DNA of 35,085 bases from Sporosarcina sp. E16_8 (lineage in GTDB: Bacteria > Bacillota > Bacilli > Bacillales_A > Planococcaceae): contig NZ_JADPRZ010000037.1 in the NCBI RefSeq assembly GCF_017347095.1, forward strand, positions 1-35,085, written 5' to 3'. Under the pieces are notes generated by a model. The model was not told the origin of the DNA. It was given only the letters and a program-made list of their open reading frames with translations, and searched no databases. Shown one piece after another: positions 31,242-35,085 of this stretch. Position 1 is the first letter of the stretch; each line of letters starts with the position of its first letter. A program made the translations under genes and the position numbers.

Positions 31242-32639
31242 ATGTTTCGAATTAAGGAAGTTGTATCGCCTACTTTTATAGAGGCGGCCGCGCTAGTAGT
31301 GGCAATAGTAACCATAATAAACGTTAGTATTCTTCAATTTGGATCGGTGCCGCATTTGCCTATTTTGTTCTCTATCTTGTTATTAATTTGTTATGGTCTT
31401 ATCAAAAAAGTTCCGTACCGCAAGCTAGAAGGTGGCTTGGTAGATGGAGCGGGAGCAGGTATGAGTGCCGTTTTCCTATTTTTCTTCATCGGTATTTTAG
31501 TGAGTAGTTGGATCATGAGTGGGACGATTCCTACGTTGATCTATGCTGGGTTTAATTTGATTACACCGTCCTTTTTCTTTGCCATTGTTTTTGTGGTTAC
31601 GGCAATTGTTGGAATTTCAATCGGTAGTTCGTTAACTACGGTAGCAACGGTGGGTGTCGCATTTATAGGGATGGCGACTATGCTCGATTTATCACTGGCT
31701 ATAGCTGCTGGAGCAATTGTTTCCGGAGCCTTTTTTGGAGATAAAATGTCGCCACTGTCAGATACGACGAATTTGGCATCTTCCATCGTCGGAGTCGATT
31801 TGTTTGAACATATTCGAAATATGGCTTGGACGACTATCCCCGCATTTGTGTTATCACTGATTATCTTCGGCTTACTGTCACCAAGTGGTACGCTAACTGA
31901 TGTTGATAAAATTGCCTATTTCCAAGATGGATTATTGGATACAGGGATGATCCACTGGTATACAGTCATTCCGCTAGTTATCCTGTTTGCCTTGACGATA
32001 CTGAAAGTGCCTGCGCTTATGGCATTGGCGATAAGCTCTGCAAGTGCAATTGCGGTTTCCTATTTCCATCAGAGTTTCAGCGCTGTAGAAGTGTTTGAGA
32101 TTTTGTTTAACGGCTTTGTTTCAACGACAGGGATTGCGGATATTGATGCGCTGCTAACGCGTGGCGGAATGCAAAGCATGATGTTTACAATTGGATTGGT
32201 ATTGTTGGCACTTAGTATGGGTGGGTTATTATTTACACTTGGAATTGTGCAATGTTTATTGGCGAAAATTGAAAGTGTGTTGAAAAAAGTATCCTCGGTC
32301 ATTTTTGCATCAGCATTAACCGCAATCAGTATAAATGTGCTGATTGGCGAACAATATTTATCGATTTTATTGACAGGGCAAGCTTTTCAATCGCAATATG
32401 AAAAGGTAGGTCTTGCGGGCAAGAACTTAAGTCGGGTGATGGAGGATGCAGGAACGGTCGTGAATCCATTGGTACCATGGAGCGTTTGCGGTATTTTTAT
32501 ATCGGGTATGTTAGGTGTCGCAACTCTCGATTACTTGCCATTCGCATTCTTTTGTCTGTTGTCACCAATTTTAACGGTATTGTTAGGGTTTACTGGCAAA
32601 ACATTAACGTATCTGACTGACGACAAGGTTAAAATATAA
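31242..32639 (+). CDS. NhaC-family Na+/H+ antiporter-like transporter
   Basis: 465 residues from ATG 31242, with GAGGAGGA upstream; the in-frame extension from 31107 crosses the repeat and is rejected. About 11-12 membrane segments. NhaC signatures: VDGAGAGMSAVFLFFFIGILVSSWIMSGTIP split across helices, IGSSLTTVATVGVAF, SGAFFGDKMSPLSDTTNLASS, and VNPLVPWSVCG. NhaC relatives include sodium/proton, malate/lactate and amino-acid carriers. The upstream T-box with a UAC specifier points to tyrosine (or a related substrate) uptake driven by sodium or protons, rather than pH control. B. subtilis YheL is a likely relative. Confidence 0.9.
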   Translation: MFRIKEVVSPTFIEAAALVVAIVTIINVSILQFGSVPHLPILFSILLLICYGLIKKVPYRKLEGGLVDGAGAGMSAVFLFFFIGILVSSWIMSGTIPTLIYAGFNLITPSFFFAIVFVVTAIVGISIGSSLTTVATVGVAFIGMATMLDLSLAIAAGAIVSGAFFGDKMSPLSDTTNLASSIVGVDLFEHIRNMAWTTIPAFVLSLIIFGLLSPSGTLTDVDKIAYFQDGLLDTGMIHWYTVIPLVILFALTILKVPALMALAISSASAIAVSYFHQSFSAVEVFEILFNGFVSTTGIADIDALLTRGGMQSMMFTIGLVLLALSMGGLLFTLGIVQCLLAKIESVLKKVSSVIFASALTAISINVLIGEQYLSILLTGQAFQSQYEKVGLAGKNLSRVMEDAGTVVNPLVPWSVCGIFISGMLGVATLDYLPFAFFCLLSPILTVLLGFTGKTLTYLTDDKVKI

Positions 32640-32658
32640 AATGCGGAGGAGCACGCCT

Positions 32659-32778
32659 GTGAGGGAGTGCTCCTTCGTGTTTGGAAATAAAATTGAAGGA
32701 ACTTTTGTTGTGGGAGTAGTCGGAATTCTATTATTTGTAGATTATGGAACCGTTTTACCTTTACCAACGTATAAGTAG
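32659..32778 (+). CDS. Possible 39-aa membrane peptide
   Basis: GTG 32659 lies 8 nt after GGAGGAG. The frame gives a 39-residue peptide with one hydrophobic segment (TFVVGVVGILLFV, about 16-28) and an end DYGTVLPLPTYK. The binding site and start lie inside a hairpin (GGAGCAC with GTGCTCC, 32647-32674). That hairpin could be a weak nhaC terminator or a translational lock. Evidence is only the binding site and composition; no family recognised. Confidence 0.4.
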   Translation: MRECSFVFGNKIEGTFVVGVVGILLFVDYGTVLPLPTYK

Positions 32779-32817
32779 TAGGGTTGTTCCATTTTGTGAC
32801 GAATATAGGAGGTTATT

Positions 32818-33168
32818 ATGTATTTTAGGGTATATAGGTATAGGCTTACTAAAAAATATATGGAGTTTATAAAGAGGTTTTCACAAGATGATGAAGGTAT
32901 TTCAGAGGCTGATAAAGCGTATTTAGACAGAATTCCAAAACAAAACGGCTTCGGACTAGTCGCTATGTTTATGGGCGGGGTTTCATTTGTATTTGGGCCT
33001 GTTTACGGTTTTCTACCTGTCATTTCACTCGCTTTTTGCATATTGACTTATAAGACTTTTGATAAGAAGAAAGAAGACAATCCCTGGCCATTTTATATTG
33101 GATTTATCTTGTCTTTAATCGGATTCCTAATGTTTCTTGGACAAGTGACTCATCAGCTAATAGTTTAA
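32818..33168 (+). CDS. Hypothetical membrane protein
   Basis: 116 residues, ATG 32818 with AGGAGG 5 nt upstream. The N-terminal ~45 residues are charged and soluble (MEFIKRFSQDDEGISEADKA). They are followed by hydrophobic segments at about 46-62 and 65-80, a KKKEDNPWP loop, and a third at about 92-113. The paired GLVAMFMGGVSFVFG / YIGFILSLIGFLMFLG pattern recalls DUF4190-type small membrane proteins, but I am not sure of the family. Unknown function; neighbours are other small envelope proteins. Confidence 0.75.
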   Translation: MYFRVYRYRLTKKYMEFIKRFSQDDEGISEADKAYLDRIPKQNGFGLVAMFMGGVSFVFGPVYGFLPVISLAFCILTYKTFDKKKEDNPWPFYIGFILSLIGFLMFLGQVTHQLIV

Positions 33169-33235
33169 TAGTGGCATAAATAGACACTGATGAATATGTG
33201 TAAAAGACTTTTGAATATGGGGTGCATGTATATCC

Positions 33236-33601
33236 ATGAAAATCGGTCGATTCGTATTCTTTATAACTTTACTTCTATTGGTAGTATCAGGCTGTCAAGA
33301 AGCTTATAAAGGAAATCCCACGCCGAAAGATTTCCTTGGAAGTAGTGATGCGGATATCTTTTTCTTAGATAGTATCGTTTACTCGAATGCCCAAGATCTG
33401 GAATGGCTAAAAGAATTACCTTATATAGTGGGTGAGCAAGTGGGAGAAATAACAAAAAAGACGGACAAAGCATGGAAGTTTAAAAGTGGTACATCTAACA
33501 AATTACCTGTTGGAACAAAGATATATAAAACGGATACACTCGCATATATTGTAGTAGTAGACGGTAAGGAGATACCCTATATAGGGATGTATGAAGGGTA
33601 G
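33236..33601 (+). CDS. Hypothetical lipoprotein
   Basis: 121 residues. Signal peptide MKIGRFVFFITLLLLVVSGC with lipobox VVSGC (Cys at residue 20). The mature part (about 100 residues) contains FLGSSDADIFFLDSIVYSNAQDLEWL and LPVGTKIYKTDTLAYIVVVDGKEIPYIGMYEG. The latter resembles the beta-rich tail seen in several small Bacillales lipoproteins. The ribosome binding site is poor (GGGGTGC, 12 nt upstream). No recognised family or function. Confidence 0.75.
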   Translation: MKIGRFVFFITLLLLVVSGCQEAYKGNPTPKDFLGSSDADIFFLDSIVYSNAQDLEWLKELPYIVGEQVGEITKKTDKAWKFKSGTSNKLPVGTKIYKTDTLAYIVVVDGKEIPYIGMYEG

Positions 33602-33650
33602 TTTGGGGGATTCTCTTGTAGTTAATCGACATTTGGGAGTGAAGGCAGAA

Positions 33651-34061
33651 ATGAAAAAAGTAAATGTTGTCTATGCACTTATTTATAACGAAGACGAGCA
33701 AAAAGTACTGATGGTTAATAACAATGGTAGCGGTTGGTCTCTTCCCGGAGGTGATGTTGAAGACGGAGAAACGTTAGAGTTGGCAATTATTCGTGAAGCC
33801 CAGGAAGAAACAGGTTTGACGATCGAAGTTGAACGTATCGTGGCGGTAAATGAAGCATTTTTTAATGCAAAAGGGCATCATGCAATATTTCTAACATTTA
33901 AAGCAATAATCGTATCCGGAGAATGCTCGATTCAAGACGAAGAAGAAATCTTAGAAATAAAGTGGGTAGATTTGCCGACAGCGAATGGGTTAATGCCATA
34001 TCATCCTGGCGGAGTAGAAAGATTACTTAAATCATCTTCCCCTTATACAATTCAAGTGTGA
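33651..34061 (+). CDS. Nudix hydrolase
   Basis: 136 residues from ATG 33651, with GAAGG upstream; the frame is open back to 33591 but that would overlap the lipoprotein gene. Complete Nudix box at about residues 34-56: G-G-DVEDGE-TLELAII-REAQEETG, fitting Gx5Ex7REUxEExG. Surrounding elements: VVYALIYNEDEQKVLMVNNNGSGWSLPGGD and EILEIKWVDLPTAN. It hydrolyses a nucleoside diphosphate derivative; the substrate is not predictable. Second Nudix gene in the window besides ytkD, with which it shares only the box. Confidence 0.9.
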   Translation: MKKVNVVYALIYNEDEQKVLMVNNNGSGWSLPGGDVEDGETLELAIIREAQEETGLTIEVERIVAVNEAFFNAKGHHAIFLTFKAIIVSGECSIQDEEEILEIKWVDLPTANGLMPYHPGGVERLLKSSSPYTIQV

Positions 34062-34193
34062 AATGAGGAGGGCAGTGGAAGGGAAATAGAGTAGATAGAG
34101 GTATATTCAAGGATTTCAAAACGTATTAGTTAATGGAGAACCCGAAACGCGAATTTATTTAGTAGACAAAAAACTTAAAAGGGGATGTAATGC

Positions 34194-34448
34194 ATGGGAT
34201 TGTTATTATATTTAATTATTGGCGGAATCATCGGTTGGTTTGCGGGATTAGTCGCAGGTAAAGATATGCCGGGTGGAATCATAGGAAATGTGATTGCTGG
34301 TATCATTGGTGCATGGATTGGAAGTAGGTTGCTGGGGAATTGGGGGCCAAAATTAGCTGAGTTTTACATTGTACCTGCCATTATCGGAGCACTTATCATA
34401 GTAATTGTTGTGAGTTTTACTATGAAATCCATGCGTAGGAGATATTAA
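34194..34448 (+). CDS. GlsB/YeaQ/YmgE family membrane protein
   Basis: 84 residues, three hydrophobic segments. The transglycosylase-associated family pattern is obvious: IIGGIIGWFAGLVAGKDMPGG, then IIGNVIAGIIGAWIGSRLLG and a basic C-terminus KSMRRRY. Members are general-stress membrane proteins of unclear function. ATG 34194 follows AAAAGGGG. No SigB-type promoter could be recognised with confidence. Confidence 0.9.
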   Translation: MGLLLYLIIGGIIGWFAGLVAGKDMPGGIIGNVIAGIIGAWIGSRLLGNWGPKLAEFYIVPAIIGALIIVIVVSFTMKSMRRRY

Positions 34449-34566
34449 TCCCTTCTAGATTGGAAATTATTGGAAAGTTAGAAAATTTAAAAACGCTATT
34501 AACAATGTAAATGTCATGCTAATCAGCATATGTTTCAACAGCTAATTGACAATATAAATGGCAAGT

Positions 34567-34599
34567 AAAAACGCTCAGAAAAAGTCTGAGCGTTTTTTG
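34567..34599 (+). terminator. Terminator downstream of the GlsB-like gene
   Basis: AAAACGCTCAGA and TCTGAGCGTTTT pair perfectly around AAAAG, with six T. It lies 119 nt after the gene; the stretch between holds nothing I can identify. Confidence 0.92.
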
Positions 34600-34623
34600 A
34601 CGCATATTTACTATCATTATTTT

Positions 34624-34650
34624 ACTAAAGCACTCCGTTAGCTTAAAGAA
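34624..34650. repeat. Palindromic repeat, copy 6 (degenerate)
   Basis: ACTAAAGCACTCCGTTAGCTTAAAG keeps the CCGTTAG core and the flanking pattern of copy 4 at 1407-1436. The far separation shows that the family is dispersed, not only local. Confidence 0.45.
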
Positions 34651-34667
34651 CAAGTCGAGTAATTATG

Positions 34668-34946
34668 CTAACTTCTTTTTAAAAACTCTCCAGTTTTCGG
34701 GTTAAATATAAGTATATATTCAATATCGTTTGATTCTGTTACTCGATATGTATAAAACCATTTTGGTGTGAAGACATCAAATTCTTCCGTATAAATTGGG
34801 GTATTTTTTAACAACTCCAGCGTAACAACTTCAGATAATTCCTTTTGAATGTTTTTTTCTGACTCAGCAACCGTAAACCCAGGTAAAACAAGATACACGG
34901 CGATACTAATCAGAACTATTGATGCAATGTAAATATATAAACTCAT
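34668..34946 (-). CDS. Hypothetical single-pass membrane protein
   Basis: 92 residues from ATG 34946, with AAGGA 11 nt upstream. The frame continues to 35009, but that part lies in probable IS sequence. N-terminal hydrophobic segment LYIYIASIVLISIAVYLVL (about 3-21), then a soluble domain with EKNIQKELSEVVTLELLKN and a beta-rich end EYILIFNPKTGEFLKRS. The segment may be an anchor or signal. Family not recognised. The IS-like boundary about 25 nt upstream would cut off its native promoter. Confidence 0.7.
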   Translation of the reverse strand: MSLYIYIASIVLISIAVYLVLPGFTVAESEKNIQKELSEVVTLELLKNTPIYTEEFDVFTPKWFYTYRVTESNDIEYILIFNPKTGEFLKRS

Positions 34947-34970
34947 TTTTTTTGCATTCCTTATTCCAAT

Positions 34971-35085
34971 GGAGAGTGTAAAATATCTTGTGTAAATGAA
35001 TAAATGCAAAAAGGAAGACCTTTTCTTGGTAGAATTAAGTCACCACAACCAATCCTAGAAAAGAGGCCTTCCCTATGACCCAGTT
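34971..35085 (+). mobile_element. Probable left end of an IS256-type element, truncated by window
   Basis: GGAGAGTGTAAAATATCTTG at 34971 resembles the terminal repeats of Bacillales IS256-type elements as I remember them (GTGTAAAA...TTGTGTAAA). A hairpin follows: GGAAGACCTTTTCT (35013-35026) with AGAAAAGAGGCCTTCC (35057-35072), as often shields a transposase start from outside transcription. ATG 35075 then begins a frame reading MTQ before the window ends; IS256-type transposases commonly begin MTQ. The family assignment is from memory, and only 115 nt are visible. Confidence 0.5.
35075..35085 (+). CDS. Start of a probable transposase (partial)
   Basis: Only the first codons (M-T-Q) are inside the window, following CCTTCC and a hairpin. 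The identification rests on the IS-like left end upstream. Too short to verify. Confidence 0.35.

Noticed and set aside
1..35085. CRISPR array, tRNA or rRNA genes
   Set aside because: No regularly spaced identical repeats and no tRNA or rRNA signatures were seen on reading both strands.

Overview
The window reads as chromosome from a low-to-mid GC Gram-positive bacterium of the Bacillales. Sporosarcina or a close Planococcaceae relative is my best guess. Grounds: gene order and protein sequences follow the Bacillus subtilis men/ytk/ytm/pckA/metK/yto/ytp neighbourhood, ribosome binding sites are strong AGGAGG types, and regulation uses a SAM-I riboswitch, a T-box and a Zur box. The genus is inferred, not proven.

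Layout. (1) 1-2760 is an accessory stretch: two minus-strand ORF-less group II intron ribozymes (domain V at 253-286 and 2260-2293), a family of short palindromes with a C-rich loop, two small membrane-protein genes and an inverted repeat around a GC-rich insert. (2) 2767-5106, minus strand: two adjacent zinc-ribbon proteins, a DUF4362 lipoprotein, a 39-aa membrane peptide and a YteA-like TraR/DksA protein. (3) 5239-12880 is menaquinone biosynthesis: menA on the minus strand, then divergent menF-menD-menH-menB with overlapping genes, a dispersed repeat, a terminator and menE. No menC follows. (4) 12887-14252: a Zur-controlled zinc-binding lipoprotein and yidD. (5) 14355-16736: dps, a YjfB-like peptide, a conserved hypothetical, ytkD and a YtmA-type hydrolase. 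(6) 16912-20184: pckA (minus) with a CcpN-like site inside a 13-bp inverted repeat, facing metK behind a complete S-box leader. (7) 20341-22665: a 32-aa membrane peptide, ytoA, a YtpA-like protein lacking its nucleophile serine, and a histidine phosphatase. (8) 22843-26938: a chemoreceptor, then a coupled operon of signal peptidase I, a P-loop kinase and a GNAT acetyltransferase. (9) 27067-30712: UvrD-like helicase coupled to a crcB/fluC pair, then a membrane-anchored thermonuclease. (10) 30765-32639: a promoter, a T-box leader with probable Tyr specifier UAC, and an NhaC-family transporter. (11) 32659-35085: small membrane and lipoproteins, a Nudix hydrolase, a GlsB/YeaQ protein, a short membrane gene, and what looks like the left end of an IS256-type element cut by the window edge.

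How it fits together. The core is housekeeping: respiratory quinone synthesis (men), gluconeogenesis (pckA), S-adenosylmethionine supply (metK), secretion (sip), fluoride export (crcB) and zinc acquisition. Terminators, several bidirectional, punctuate most units. I found no CRISPR array, tRNA, rRNA, prophage or recognisable defence system. The less ordinary material is at the two ends (introns, palindromes, IS), in three copies of an AGCCCC/GGGGCT repeat placed inside leaders, and in small proteins below usual annotation cut-offs.
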